Below are positions 1-8,822 of a DNA stretch of 64,000 bases, piece by piece (position 1 is the stretch's first letter; each line of letters starts with the position of its first letter). A program made the translations under genes and the position numbers. Origin of the DNA: Stenotrophomonas indicatrix (GTDB taxonomy: Bacteria > Pseudomonadota > Gammaproteobacteria > Xanthomonadales > Xanthomonadaceae); NCBI GenBank assembly GCA_041545745.1, contig CP168152.1, positions 2,726,001 through 2,790,000 of the forward strand, in the 5' to 3' direction. The notes under the pieces were generated by a model. That model saw nothing but the letters and a program-made list of their open reading frames with translations, was not told where the DNA came from and did no database searches.

Positions 1-1855
1 CCGGCACGCGCACTTCAGGGTTGTCGATGATGTCGGTGTAGTCGAAACCGATGATGTTGGCCTTGCTCAGGTCTACGGTATCCACCGGGTTGTCGAACAC
101 CCAGCCCAGCGAGTTGCCCGAGGTCCAGCGGCGCACGCGCGCGTACAGGCCGTCGTCGCCCATGTTGGGCAGGCTCTTCTGGAAATTGGTCATGCTGCGC
201 AGGTGCATCGGCGTGTCAAGCATGCTCTCCACCGCGCGGTAGATATCCTCTTCTTCGCGGGAGCTGTACTCGCGCTTGCCTGCCAGCACCTTGATCAGGT
301 CGGCCAGGAACTGCACATTGCTTTCGTTGTTCTCACACTGGAACGGATTGAAGCCGGTCGGCGCGCCGTTCTCCAGGGCCAGATAGTTGCCACCACAAGC
401 GCGAACGAAGATCTCTGCGCCGCGGTCCTTGTCGAAGAAGAAGATGGTCGGCGATGGCTCGTACTTCTGCACCTGGCTGAGCAGGAAGTTGATCAGCGCG
501 GTCTTACCGGTACCCGACTTACCAATCACCATGGTGTTGGCGATCGCCTTTTCACCCAGCGAGTTTTCCGACGGATGGGTGGCATGGAAGTTGAAGTAGT
601 ACGGCTGGCCGTTGGTCGTCTGCAACGTGGTGACGCAGTCGCCCCACGGATTGTTGTGCTGCTTGCCGGTGGCGAAGTTGTGCAGTGGCGACAGACCGAG
701 GAAGTTCAGCGAGCTGACGTTGGCCAAGCGAGTGCGGAAGCGCCAGTTGGCCGGGATCTGCGAGTAGAACGACGAGGTAACCGCCAGATCTTCCTTGGTG
801 GTCACAAAGCCAGCGTTGGACAGTTCAGCGCGCGTGGAGGCCACGTTCTGGGACAGCTTGGCCTGACTGTCGCCATAGACCGCCATGATGAAGTGGTACT
901 CGCCCAGTACGAAGTTGCCGGAGGACAGATGGTCCATCGCCTGGTCGAGCTCGACGATCTGGCTGACGGCCTTGTCACCGGAGGAAATCATCATGCCCTT
1001 GGTGCGGTCGAGCACCTTCAGCGCGTCCTGGCGCCCCATCGGGCTGAACGAATGGGTGATGACGTACTCAAAATCCAGATACTTCAGGCCGTTGAGGATG
1101 CCCGGGTAGGTGCCCTCGGCATACTCCTTGATGTTGAGGATGGCGCCGAAGTGATTGACGCCGTTGGGCGTATTGATCACGAAGTCGCCGGTCTTGGCCG
1201 AGAACATGTGCCGGCTGACCGGCAGGTAGTCCTTCACTGGTGCCGACAGCACCGGCACGGGCTCATCGATGCGGTTGATGAGATAGCCGAACAGTTCCAG
1301 TGTCTCGGAGAACACCACGCCGTTCTTGGCTTCGTACATGCCCAGGCGGTACGGCGCGTAGTCGCGGATGACGGCTTCGACGTTGCCAGCCAGTTCCATC
1401 AGCTTCTCGACGGCCTGTTCCTGCTCGGCACGGAGCTTGTCGACGTTGGCCGATTTCTCCACGAAGCGCTTGCCAGCCACTACCGGCCGGTAGAGCATGG
1501 TCAGGTACAGCTCGTTCTGCATGATGCGCTGCGAGGACAGCATGCCCATGTACTGGTCGGACACGTCCTGGTTGAAGCGCTGCTTGTAGCTGCTCTTGCC
1601 CTTCAACGTGCGGCGACGGCGGATGTCATGCACCCAGAAGGCGACGTTGACGAAATCCGGCGCGCGCAGCGTCTGCAGCAACCGATTGAAGGTGTTGTGC
1701 CGATGTTCCAGCTCCCACTCCTCGCGCCCCACGAACGGCAACCCTTCCAGGTGCCAGGTCAACAGGTAGTCGCCGCCCGTGGTCTTCACCACGTTCGGGG
1801 CTACATGCGAGGACAGAGGAATGAATTCGCTGATGGACGTATCTGGGCTGAACAT
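1..1855 (-). CDS. virB4: VirB4 ATPase of the X-T4SS (C-terminus cut by window edge)
   Basis: VirB4 is the large cytoplasmic or inner-membrane ATPase that powers pilus assembly and substrate transfer in type IV secretion. The minus-strand reading frame starts at ATG 1855 with MFSPDTSISEF and stays open to the window edge, giving about 618 codons. The family's usual length is about 800 residues, so the C-terminus is missing. A Walker A motif, GKSGTGKT, sits near residue 443. The start is supported by a GGAAG stretch just upstream. It is the last visible gene of the virB operon; virB5 and virB6 would be expected beyond position 1. The long plus-strand open frame over this region is a GC-rich shadow. 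Confidence 0.95.
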   Translation of the reverse strand, partial: MFSPDTSISEFIPLSSHVAPNVVKTTGGDYLLTWHLEGLPFVGREEWELEHRHNTFNRLLQTLRAPDFVNVAFWVHDIRRRRTLKGKSSYKQRFNQDVSDQYMGMLSSQRIMQNELYLTMLYRPVVAGKRFVEKSANVDKLRAEQEQAVEKLMELAGNVEAVIRDYAPYRLGMYEAKNGVVFSETLELFGYLINRIDEPVPVLSAPVKDYLPVSRHMFSAKTGDFVINTPNGVNHFGAILNIKEYAEGTYPGILNGLKYLDFEYVITHSFSPMGRQDALKVLDRTKGMMISSGDKAVSQIVELDQAMDHLSSGNFVLGEYHFIMAVYGDSQAKLSQNVASTRAELSNAGFVTTKEDLAVTSSFYSQIPANWRFRTRLANVSSLNFLGLSPLHNFATGKQHNNPWGDCVTTLQTTNGQPYYFNFHATHPSENSLGEKAIANTMVIGKSGTGKTALINFLLSQVQKYEPSPTIFFFDKDRGAEIFVRACGGNYLALENGAPTGFNPFQCENNESNVQFLADLIKVLAGKREYSSREEEDIYRAVESMLDTPMHLRSMTNFQKSLPNMGDDGLYARVRRWTSGNSLGWVFDNPVDTVDLSKANIIGFDYTDIIDNPEVRVP

Positions 1856-1939
1856 ACGACTGCTTCCAAAGGGTACTGCCGACGAAGATTCGGAGTGGAC
1901 GAGGTGGGCGTCTGACGCCCACCTTGTCCGATCCAGCCC

Positions 1940-2248
1940 TCAATCCATTCGGGCTGGCTTGTTGCGGTAGTGATTCGGGTTGAACACCCACATTCCTTCG
2001 TGTTCCTGCACGTTGCGAACCCGGAGCTTGAACATCAGCCTCAGGCCCAGCAGCCGGAAGATCATTTCGTCACGCTTGGCCATCTGACGCATGATGAAGA
2101 TGGCCACCGGAATGGTCAGCAGGAACCAGAAGTTCGTGTACATGCTCAAGAGCAGCAACCCGCCTGCCACCATAAAGAACGGCAGATAGGGAACGCCCAG
2201 AAACATCGCCGGACGCGTGCAGCCGCGAAACAGTACGTTCTTATGCAC
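1940..2248 (-). CDS. virB3: VirB3 inner-membrane T4SS subunit
   Basis: This 102-residue protein matches the VirB3 size and layout. A short N-terminus (MHKNVLFRGCTRPAMF, typical of VirB3) is followed by a hydrophobic stretch of roughly 35 residues that can form one or two membrane helices, then a basic cytoplasmic tail. VirB3 works with VirB4 at the inner membrane. It overlaps the end of virB2 by 8 bases and precedes virB4, the usual order. No catalytic residues are expected. Confidence 0.93.
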   Translation of the reverse strand: MHKNVLFRGCTRPAMFLGVPYLPFFMVAGGLLLLSMYTNFWFLLTIPVAIFIMRQMAKRDEMIFRLLGLRLMFKLRVRNVQEHEGMWVFNPNHYRNKPARMD

Positions 2249-2654
2249 TGTAGTACTGAACAGCGTTGTTGATCAGGTAGTACGTGGTGCCGTCGCCGCC
2301 ACCGCACTTACCATCGCTGCCGTCGCCCAGCAGCATGCGGGCGATCTGGCCGGCAGCACCGATCAGCACGCCACCAATCAGGATCGACGCGACGTCAGAG
2401 ATGCGCTTGTGCGCGAACGCAATCTGGTAGCCGGCGAAGATGACCGCGATGGTCACCACGGCGATCGAGGCGATGTTCAACAGCCCGTTGATATTGTTGA
2501 AGAAGCCACAGACTTTCTTGTCGGTACCACCGAAGTCGGTGGCGCCGCCGGCAAACACCTGCGGGGCGAACACGGCGCCCACGAAGAGGGTGGCCATCAG
2601 CAGGGTCTTCAGCGTGCGCTGGGCCTGGACGAGGTCGAGATTGGATCGCTTCAT
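2241..2654 (-). CDS. virB2: VirB2 major pilin
   Basis: This 137-residue pre-pilin has a basic N-terminus (MKRSNLDL), a signal sequence ending near FAPQVFA, and two hydrophobic segments separated by a short loop (AHKRISD). That is the architecture of VirB2, the subunit of the T4SS pilus. The start at 2654 has an AAGGAAAT ribosome site. The open frame extends upstream to 2906, but that part runs over the virB1 gene end and is not expected to be translated. The mature part is rich in small residues, with a Gly-rich Cys-containing loop (CGGGDG) near the end. Confidence 0.93.
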   Translation of the reverse strand: MKRSNLDLVQAQRTLKTLLMATLFVGAVFAPQVFAGGATDFGGTDKKVCGFFNNINGLLNIASIAVVTIAVIFAGYQIAFAHKRISDVASILIGGVLIGAAGQIARMLLGDGSDGKCGGGDGTTYYLINNAVQYYSA

Positions 2655-2727
2655 GGATTGATTTCCTTGTTGATGGACTAACACAACTGAATCGACCAGC
2701 CGGGGGACTGGCCGTACCACGACTTCG

Positions 2728-3699
2728 TCAGAACACGAAGGCCGCATCCCCTGCGGGAATCTGTTGCACCGGCGCTGCCGCTGGCGCGTTGTATGCGTTG
2801 CCGTTCCCGGCCACAGGTGCGTTCCGCTCGCTCCATGGGCGCAGCATGACCGGAGCATCGTCGCCGGCGACGGCTCCAGGAAGCTGCTGCGGCATGACAG
2901 GCACACCCTGCCCCTGCCTGACCTGCGGATTCTGCTGCGGAATCTGCTGCGGCGACTGCGGATAGCCTGCGCCTGCCGGGCCTTCCGGCTGCATCATTCG
3001 ATCCACCGAACCCAGCACAACGCGGGACAGCGCCTGATCGGCAAGATTGACCAGACTGCTGCGCGCCATCGCACCGGTAGACGGATAGACGGTATAGGCG
3101 CGTGCCGGATCGTTGGACGGCACGTACACCGGAGTACTGGCCTGGGCGACGATGCGTGCCTGTGCCGGAGACGCCAGTTGCGGGTGATGCTCCACCTTGA
3201 CGGTACGGCGCTCACCACGATTGATCACGTCGATCGGCGCAACGCCATTGGAGGCAACCCGCTGGCCACGACGGATCGAGTCATAGACCTTCTGCACGTA
3301 ACCGTGGCGGAAGCCCGTTTCGAAGTTGCCCGAGTAGTAGCAACTGAACGACTTGCCCCAATCCTTGCCCGAGCGCTTGTAGCACTCGGCCAGGATGCGG
3401 GAACCCGCCTGCAGGTTCGGGCACTGCTGGAATGCCTTTTCGTACGAATCCAGGCCGTACTTGGCCAGGTTGTAGCGATTGACCTGGGCCAGGCCGATGG
3501 AGAAGTTGTAACCCTTCTCCTCCAGCATGCGCACGGTGGCGAGCGCTTCGTCCAGCGCCTTGGGCTGGCGCGCAAGTGCACCACCAACCACGCCAATGGC
3601 GTAGGGGTTGCTCGAAGATTCCACGTTGATGACGTGCTGCATGACGTCCATCGAGACGGCCATCTCCGGGCACGCCATCATTTCAAGTCCTGGCAACAT
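2728..3699 (-). CDS. virB1: VirB1 lytic transglycosylase
   Basis: This 323-residue protein has an N-terminal SLT/goose-lysozyme-like domain. The catalytic Glu is at residue 27 in VINVESSSNPYAIG, followed by the GLAQVNRYN motif and a YYSGN motif. VirB1 cuts peptidoglycan to let the secretion channel through. The C-terminal third is a low-complexity tail rich in Pro and Gln (PQQIPQQNPQ), common in X-T4SS VirB1 proteins. No clear signal peptide is visible. It sits 3 bases downstream of virB11, so the two are translationally coupled. Confidence 0.93.
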   Translation of the reverse strand: MLPGLEMMACPEMAVSMDVMQHVINVESSSNPYAIGVVGGALARQPKALDEALATVRMLEEKGYNFSIGLAQVNRYNLAKYGLDSYEKAFQQCPNLQAGSRILAECYKRSGKDWGKSFSCYYSGNFETGFRHGYVQKVYDSIRRGQRVASNGVAPIDVINRGERRTVKVEHHPQLASPAQARIVAQASTPVYVPSNDPARAYTVYPSTGAMARSSLVNLADQALSRVVLGSVDRMMQPEGPAGAGYPQSPQQIPQQNPQVRQGQGVPVMPQQLPGAVAGDDAPVMLRPWSERNAPVAGNGNAYNAPAAAPVQQIPAGDAAFVF

Positions 3700-3702
3700 C
3701 GC

Positions 3703-4746
3703 TCAGCCCTCCTGCCCCTGGGCGCGCCCAGGATTGAAATCGATACCGGTGATATAGCGCGAGCCTGCATGCGCCTTGATATGCACGACGATGTCGATGG
3801 TCATCATCAACAGACGCTTGATGACGTTGAATTCCAGACCCGAGCCTTCGGTCGACGCCTTCACCATCAGCGCCAGCTGGTCCCAGGTCTGCTCCGGGCT
3901 GCCGGCGTGGCAGCTGGTGATCGAGCCGGGGTGACCAGACGCGCAGTTACGGATGAAGTAGAACGCCTCATCGCCACGGAGCTCGGCGAGGATGATGCGT
4001 TCGGGCTTCATGCGCAGGCAGGCTTCCATGCAGCTCTTGGCCGTCACGTTGCTGGCACTCTGCCCGCCCTTGGAATACAGCAGGTGCACGACATTGGGTT
4101 GGGTCAGAAACAGTTCGCGCGCGTCTTCGATGGTGACCAAGCGCTCGCTGTCCGGGATATGGTTGACCAACGCCTTCATGAAGGTGGTCTTGCCGCTACC
4201 GGTGGCGCCAGAGACGACGATGTTCTTGCGGTACATCACCGCACGCCGGAAAAATTCAGCGTACTCGCGGGAATGCCGCAGTTCCAGCAGTTCGCGATCC
4301 TGCTCGCTGACCCCACCATCCTGCTCGAGGATCTGGTTGAAGAAGCCATCCTCGTGGTACTGGGTGAGCGACTTGGTGTGCTTGGACGGCAGACGAATCG
4401 TGATCGACACCTTGCCTGCGTCGCAGGCCGGCGGAATCACGAACTGCGCGCGCTGTCCGGTCGGGAAGGTCAGCGACACAACCGGGTCGGCATCGGTAAT
4501 GCGCTGACCAGTGTTGCTCTCGTTGACCACCGCGGTGCAGAACTGCCGGGCCCGTTCGAAGGTCAGGCTCGGCACGCTCACGTGCTGCCACCCTGCCCGC
4601 GTCTCCAGGTACAGCTCGCCCGGACGGTTGATGCAGATTTCCGTCACGTCAGGCGAAGTCATGTACTCGGCGATGCCCAGCACTTCGTACTGATAGCGCA
4701 GGAAATCGCTGGAGACGAGGGCGAGGGGTGACACTTCAGCGTCCAT
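3703..4746 (-). CDS. virB11: VirB11 hexameric traffic ATPase
   Basis: This 347-residue secretion ATPase of the VirB11/GspE superfamily shows a Walker A motif, GATGSGKTT, near the middle. It also has an Asp box (TIEDARELFL), a Walker B region (ERIILAELRG) and the conserved SGHPGSITSCHAG segment. VirB11 is a cytoplasmic hexamer that works with VirB4 and VirD4 in pilus assembly and substrate transfer. Its length is normal. It follows virB10 with a 13-base gap and precedes virB1, the order typical of Xanthomonadales. Confidence 0.96.
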   Translation of the reverse strand: MDAEVSPLALVSSDFLRYQYEVLGIAEYMTSPDVTEICINRPGELYLETRAGWQHVSVPSLTFERARQFCTAVVNESNTGQRITDADPVVSLTFPTGQRAQFVIPPACDAGKVSITIRLPSKHTKSLTQYHEDGFFNQILEQDGGVSEQDRELLELRHSREYAEFFRRAVMYRKNIVVSGATGSGKTTFMKALVNHIPDSERLVTIEDARELFLTQPNVVHLLYSKGGQSASNVTAKSCMEACLRMKPERIILAELRGDEAFYFIRNCASGHPGSITSCHAGSPEQTWDQLALMVKASTEGSGLEFNVIKRLLMMTIDIVVHIKAHAGSRYITGIDFNPGRAQGQEG

Positions 4747-4759
4747 GATCGTTCGTGGC

Positions 4760-6031
4760 TTACCGGCGTGGGTTCAGCACATTGGTGAAATCAACGTCCT
4801 TGGCGACGTAGACATTCACGATCGTGCCCTGGTTGATGGTGACAGTCGGCGGACGACGACCTTCGCTGAGGGCCTCATTGGCCAGACGCTCCATGGTGCG
4901 TGCGGTGGCGCTCTCATAGGGCGAGCGGACAGCGAAGCCATTGCTGGCGACGGTGGTCGACTCCGGACCGTGCTCTGCGGCAGCGTATTTGAAGGCGTCA
5001 GCGATCAGGCTGATCATCAGGGCCGACGCGATGCGACTACCCCAGTGAGCGCTGTACTGACCCGGATGACCGGCGCCACCCAGCTGGTCCACGCCAGGAC
5101 TCGACATGGCCACGTCGATGCCGTTCGGGGTCGTGATGCGATCCCAGATGACTTCCACGCGCTTCCCGGTTGGGCCGCCACCGTATGCACCATAGATCTT
5201 CGAACCCTTCGGCAGCAGCAGGTTGCGGCCGTTGATCGAATAGACCGGCTCGGTCACCAGGCAGGAGGTATAGCCGGCGATATCGGTGATGATGCGGGTT
5301 TCCAGCACGCAGCGCAGATAGGTGCCGCGCACCAGCAGGGCATCCGGGCTGCGGATGAAGCTGGCGCTGGACACGTCTTCCACGTCCGGTCCGCGACGGA
5401 CCTTCGCCGGCGCCGCCTGGTTGTTGGGCAGCTGGGCCAGCATGGCACGGGTGTACTCATCCATGCCGCGGCCGCCATTGCCGCCATTGCCCCCGTTGCC
5501 ATCCTGTCCATCACCACCACCCACCCCGCTCCCGGAGCCGATGCGGCGGTCCAGCAAAGTCGGGCCACGGTCCATCTCGCGTGCCGAATCGGACTGGGGA
5601 ACAAACAGCGGGGTGGAATCCAGCGGCGGCGGCGGCGGTAGCGGCGGCACCATCTGGATCGGATCGGCAGCGGCCTGCGGCGGTGGTGTAGCCGTCGGCA
5701 GCTCAGGCGTCACTGCGCGCGCGGTCTTGTTGACGTCCGCCGGGGCATCCTTGTCTTCCTGCCCCTTGCGGAACAGCAGGAAGCCCATGGCCACCAGCAG
5801 CACCACGATGCCGCCCAGGAACAGCAGCGCCTTGCGGTTCAGGCGTTGTTCCTCGGCCGAGCGCAACTGCGGTGCACCAGCGTCCAGATCCGGCGCAGGG
5901 CCGGCCTGGGTGTTGCCGAAATAGGGATTGGACGACGCCTCGGGCGCAGCGCCAGAAACGCTGCCGTACGGGCTCTGGCTATCGTCGCGCCCGTTGTTTG
6001 GATCGCTTCCGGGAGTGTTCTGCTGGCTCAT
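4760..6031 (-). CDS. virB10: VirB10 envelope-spanning scaffold
   Basis: This 423-residue protein is the T4SS scaffold that spans inner and outer membranes. A cytoplasmic N-terminus of about 65 residues leads to one membrane helix (about residues 68-87, KALLFLGGIVVLLVAMGFLL). A Pro-rich periplasmic linker and a Gly/Asn-rich stretch follow, then the conserved C-terminal beta-barrel domain (CVLETRIITDIAGY, VEVIWDRITTPNG). The start overlaps the end of virB9 in an ATGA arrangement, showing translational coupling. Confidence 0.96.
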   Translation of the reverse strand: MSQQNTPGSDPNNGRDDSQSPYGSVSGAAPEASSNPYFGNTQAGPAPDLDAGAPQLRSAEEQRLNRKALLFLGGIVVLLVAMGFLLFRKGQEDKDAPADVNKTARAVTPELPTATPPPQAAADPIQMVPPLPPPPPLDSTPLFVPQSDSAREMDRGPTLLDRRIGSGSGVGGGDGQDGNGGNGGNGGRGMDEYTRAMLAQLPNNQAAPAKVRRGPDVEDVSSASFIRSPDALLVRGTYLRCVLETRIITDIAGYTSCLVTEPVYSINGRNLLLPKGSKIYGAYGGGPTGKRVEVIWDRITTPNGIDVAMSSPGVDQLGGAGHPGQYSAHWGSRIASALMISLIADAFKYAAAEHGPESTTVASNGFAVRSPYESATARTMERLANEALSEGRRPPTVTINQGTIVNVYVAKDVDFTNVLNPRR

Positions 6032-6807
6032 TTCTTCACGTTCCTTCGCAGACCAACGACGAAATCGCCGTGGCGGATGACCAGGTACGGGTAGGTCCCG
6101 TGGACGATCAGGGTGTTTCCTTCGACGGTGGTGTTGACCACGAAGTCCTCTCCGTATTCCTTCTCGCGACCGAACACGGCCGGGAAGATGCCCGTCTTGT
6201 ATTCAGGTGAGTTCGGCAATTTCAGATAGGTGAAGCGACCATCGTCGTACGCGTTGACCGGAATCAGCCACCCCATCTTCTTCGCCTTGCTGGTCGAATA
6301 GGAGTAGTTGAAGTTGTACTGGCGATCCTTGGCCAACTCCGTGCTCAACAGCGGCTGTGCCTCTTCCTCCACGGCCTCCTGGGCAACACCGAACACGGTG
6401 TCGTTCGGGTAGCTGAAGGCGATCTTGTACTGCACGCCGGCACGACGGGCCTGCTCGAGCTGGCGCCAATCGGTCGCCACCACCTTCAGTTCGAAGATGT
6501 ACGAATGGGTTTCGGTGCGCACCATCATGTTGGTGTCGACATCGACGTTTTTCGGCTTGATGTAGAACACGTTCTCGCGGCGGGTCAGCTCCCAGCCGCT
6601 GCTGAAGCCGGTGCTGTAGTCGAGGATCTTTTCGTTCGGGCTCAGTTCGATCTGGGTGGTCAGACCCAGGCCGGTGCGAACCGGATAGATGCGGTCCTTC
6701 TCATACTCGTAATGGTCTACCGCCTGTGCCATCGCCGCGGTGGAAAACACCAGCGACAGCAACGACAGCAGCGCCAATGCGCTCCCCCTGACTTTTCGAC
6801 TACTCAT
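6028..6807 (-). CDS. virB9: VirB9 outer-membrane core component
   Basis: This 259-residue exported protein has a signal peptide ending near STAAMA. The N-terminal domain begins DHYEYEKDRIYPVRTG, and the C-terminal domain includes PVNAYDDGRFTYLKLPN, a conserved VirB9 motif. With VirB7 and VirB10 it forms the outer-membrane core complex. It overlaps virB8 by 4 bases upstream and virB10 by 4 bases downstream. Confidence 0.96.
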   Translation of the reverse strand: MSSRKVRGSALALLSLLSLVFSTAAMAQAVDHYEYEKDRIYPVRTGLGLTTQIELSPNEKILDYSTGFSSGWELTRRENVFYIKPKNVDVDTNMMVRTETHSYIFELKVVATDWRQLEQARRAGVQYKIAFSYPNDTVFGVAQEAVEEEAQPLLSTELAKDRQYNFNYSYSTSKAKKMGWLIPVNAYDDGRFTYLKLPNSPEYKTGIFPAVFGREKEYGEDFVVNTTVEGNTLIVHGTYPYLVIRHGDFVVGLRRNVKK

Positions 6808-7871
6808 CGGTTGCTTGCTCCATCAGCATTTCCGGTGGAATTGTTCGGCGCCGGCGGCATTGCCTGCCCCTGCTGCATCGGTTGCCCCTGCATCGGTTGC
6901 CCCTGCATCGGTTGCCCCTGCATGGGCTGGCCTTGCATCGGTTGCCCCTGCATGGGTTGGCCTTGCATCGGCTGCCCCTGCTCATTGACTGGCACTGCCA
7001 CAGGTTGGCCCGTTGCAGGATCAATCATGGTTGCCGCGGCAGGGTTGTTCGGGTCATAGATGCCCTGTGCCTGCTGCGCGGCCTGCTGCGCGGCCTGCTG
7101 CGCCTGCGCCTGCATCGCGCCATCGTCCGGCACCGGCACGCCACGTGCGTAATCGTTGTCGACGCGGTATTCGGTGACCTGGAAGGCCAGCGGATTGAGT
7201 ACACGATCCTGTTCGGACAACGCCAGGTTCTGGTTGTACTCAAAGCGCATCGTCACCAGCTGGTTGTCCAGATAGGTCGCCGCGCCACTACGTTTGTCGA
7301 GCAGGCTGCGCTGGATGCGCACCGAAGCGCCGCGGAAACTGCCGTTCGCCTCAGTACCTAAGGGGGTAATGCTGAGGATCTTGACCCGGATCGCTTTCTC
7401 GCGACCGTACATCACGAACGGGTTCTGCGGGTTGTTGCCGGCATAGCGCTGACGCATGCTCTGGGCGACAGGACCGCTGGACATCACAAACACCAGCTCC
7501 CAGTCGCGCAGGCCCATCACCGCCGAGTCGTACGACTCACGCGCCAGCACGTACTGGGCGACATTGCTGCGATTGACCGCTTCGTTGGTGGTGATGGTTT
7601 CGCCCTGGAACGTGCCGCGCAGGCGCGCAACCGTTGCCGTGCCCGTATAGGCATCAGCCATCACCAGGAACGGCACCTTCTCCTTCAACGGCAGCATGTA
7701 GTAGTAGCCACCGGCCAGCGCCAGCGACATCAGCAACGAACCGGTGGCGACCCACCAGGCACGACGCTCGCTGCGCCGGGCCATGTCGGCCACGGTGATC
7801 TCGTAGCTGACCGCCTTGGCGACCGACTGCTCGACCTTGGGGCTGTTGCCTGCATCCTTCTTGCGGAACAT
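6804..7871 (-). CDS. virB8: VirB8 inner-membrane assembly factor with a GQPMQ-repeat tail
   Basis: VirB8 is a bitopic inner-membrane protein that nucleates T4SS assembly. The sequence shows a short cytoplasmic N-terminus, one helix near residues 37-57 (WWVATGSLLMSLALAGGYYY) and the periplasmic NTF2-like domain. At 355 residues it is longer than the roughly 230-240 residues of Agrobacterium VirB8. The excess is a C-terminal tail rich in Gln, Ala and Pro with seven tandem GQPMQ units. It overlaps virB9 by 4 bases and lies about 90 bases downstream of virB7. Confidence 0.95.
   Translation of the reverse strand: MFRKKDAGNSPKVEQSVAKAVSYEITVADMARRSERRAWWVATGSLLMSLALAGGYYYMLPLKEKVPFLVMADAYTGTATVARLRGTFQGETITTNEAVNRSNVAQYVLARESYDSAVMGLRDWELVFVMSSGPVAQSMRQRYAGNNPQNPFVMYGREKAIRVKILSITPLGTEANGSFRGASVRIQRSLLDKRSGAATYLDNQLVTMRFEYNQNLALSEQDRVLNPLAFQVTEYRVDNDYARGVPVPDDGAMQAQAQQAAQQAAQQAQGIYDPNNPAAATMIDPATGQPVAVPVNEQGQPMQGQPMQGQPMQGQPMQGQPMQGQPMQGQPMQQGQAMPPAPNNSTGNADGASNR
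6873..6977. repeat. Seven 15-bp tandem repeats in the virB8 3' end
   Basis: Seven near-identical 15-base units (plus-strand form ctgcatcggttgccc, with variants ctgcatgggctggcc and similar) encode GQPMQ on the minus strand. They keep the frame, so unit gain or loss would lengthen or shorten the VirB8 tail by 5 residues without a frameshift. Confidence 0.95.
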
Positions 7872-7960
7872 GGGTTCTTCCGTACTGCTGAAACATCAAT
7901 GGGCGTGACGCCCCTGCGCCAAGCGCGGGGTGCGGCACGTTCGATGATTTCGACGCGGTC

Positions 7961-8407
7961 TCAGCTGCCGCTGCTGGCTTCAGGATCCTGGGCCGACGCG
8001 GTGGGCGTCGATCCAGCGCTCTGCACGACGATCTGGTTGCCGACGATGGAGACGGAAACGCCCTGCGCCGCATAGGCCGCCGTGAGATCGATCACGGCCT
8101 GCTGTGCGTTGGTGGTGTCGATCTCCGACACCGCGCCATACAGGGTGAAATCCGAACTGAGGCGATAGTCCAGCGTGCGGCCGGAATCCTTGGCCCAGCG
8201 CTCGAGCATGGCCTTCAGCGTGCGATCCATTGGCGACGCCTGATAGACGTAGCTGGAGTACAGCGGAATCTCGGTCGGAGCCGTCGCGAAACGGTTGACC
8301 GGCTTCCAGCGCCCTCCGAAGTCGGGTGCGGGCTTGGTAGCACAACCTGCCACCATCAACGCCGCCACTGCGGCGATGGACATTTTAGCGATAAACGCCT
8401 GATTCAT
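7961..8407 (-). CDS. virB7: VirB7 outer-membrane lipoprotein with N0-like domain
   Basis: This 148-residue lipoprotein has a signal sequence ending in the lipobox MVAGC (Cys22), followed by a linker and an unusually large globular C-terminal part (about residues 55-130). In Xanthomonadales T4SSs, VirB7 carries an extra N0-like domain shared with secretins, whereas classic VirB7 is only about 45-55 residues. This protein fits the large form. The start at 8407 was chosen because it gives the lipoprotein signal; an upstream extension to 8503 lacks one. It is the first gene of the virB7-B4 run. Confidence 0.93.
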   Translation of the reverse strand: MNQAFIAKMSIAAVAALMVAGCATKPAPDFGGRWKPVNRFATAPTEIPLYSSYVYQASPMDRTLKAMLERWAKDSGRTLDYRLSSDFTLYGAVSEIDTTNAQQAVIDLTAAYAAQGVSVSIVGNQIVVQSAGSTPTASAQDPEASSGS

Positions 8408-8822
8408 ACGGGCTTCACTTTGACGTACGAAAAAGCAGTCCCGATGTTGGTCCCCTGGTCGTCCGGCACTGCGCGATGCACGCCGGAAACGTAGCAAATG
8501 CACTGCTTAACAGCACATGGGCACGGTTCCCCTGCAGCTCGAAAGCTGCCAACCAAGTCGCGTGAAGCAACCTCATCCGAGGCCCCTTTCACGCACCCTC
8601 ACCAACGTCGGAACCATCCCTGTTCCCATGGCTGAAACTCCTGGCCACTCTGAAAGCATGACGAATCACACAGATTCGCAAGCCATGCATAGATTCGCAC
8701 AACCACACGTCAATTCCATGTCAGACAAATCTGAAATCTACCGACGTATGGCATTTTTTTGACGTGGCGCACTAATTCACTTCCATGAATGCGTGCATCC
8801 GTCACACTTTCAAGCCTGCAAC
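8408..8822. other. Intergenic region between virD4 and virB7
   Basis: About 415 bases lie between the virD4 stop and the virB7 start. A promoter for the virB operon on the minus strand is expected here but no confident -35/-10 pair was picked out. The region is visibly more AT-rich near 8640-8800. An 81-codon plus-strand frame (8517-8762) shows no family features or convincing ribosome site. Confidence 0.5.

Noticed and set aside
203..1915. 570-codon plus-strand frame opposite virB4
   Set aside because: A GC-rich shadow of the virB4 gene. Its protein is low-complexity with many Gln, His and Arg, while the minus strand gives a clear VirB4.
2764..4731. 655-codon plus-strand frame opposite virB1/virB11
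   Set aside because: Shadow frame; the minus strand encodes VirB1 and VirB11 with all their motifs.
6873..6977. Possible CRISPR-like repeats
   Set aside because: The 15-base units are contiguous, have no spacers and encode a protein repeat in frame.
8517..8762. 81-codon plus-strand frame between virD4 and virB7
   Set aside because: No ribosome site, no family, and it lies in a region expected to hold promoters.
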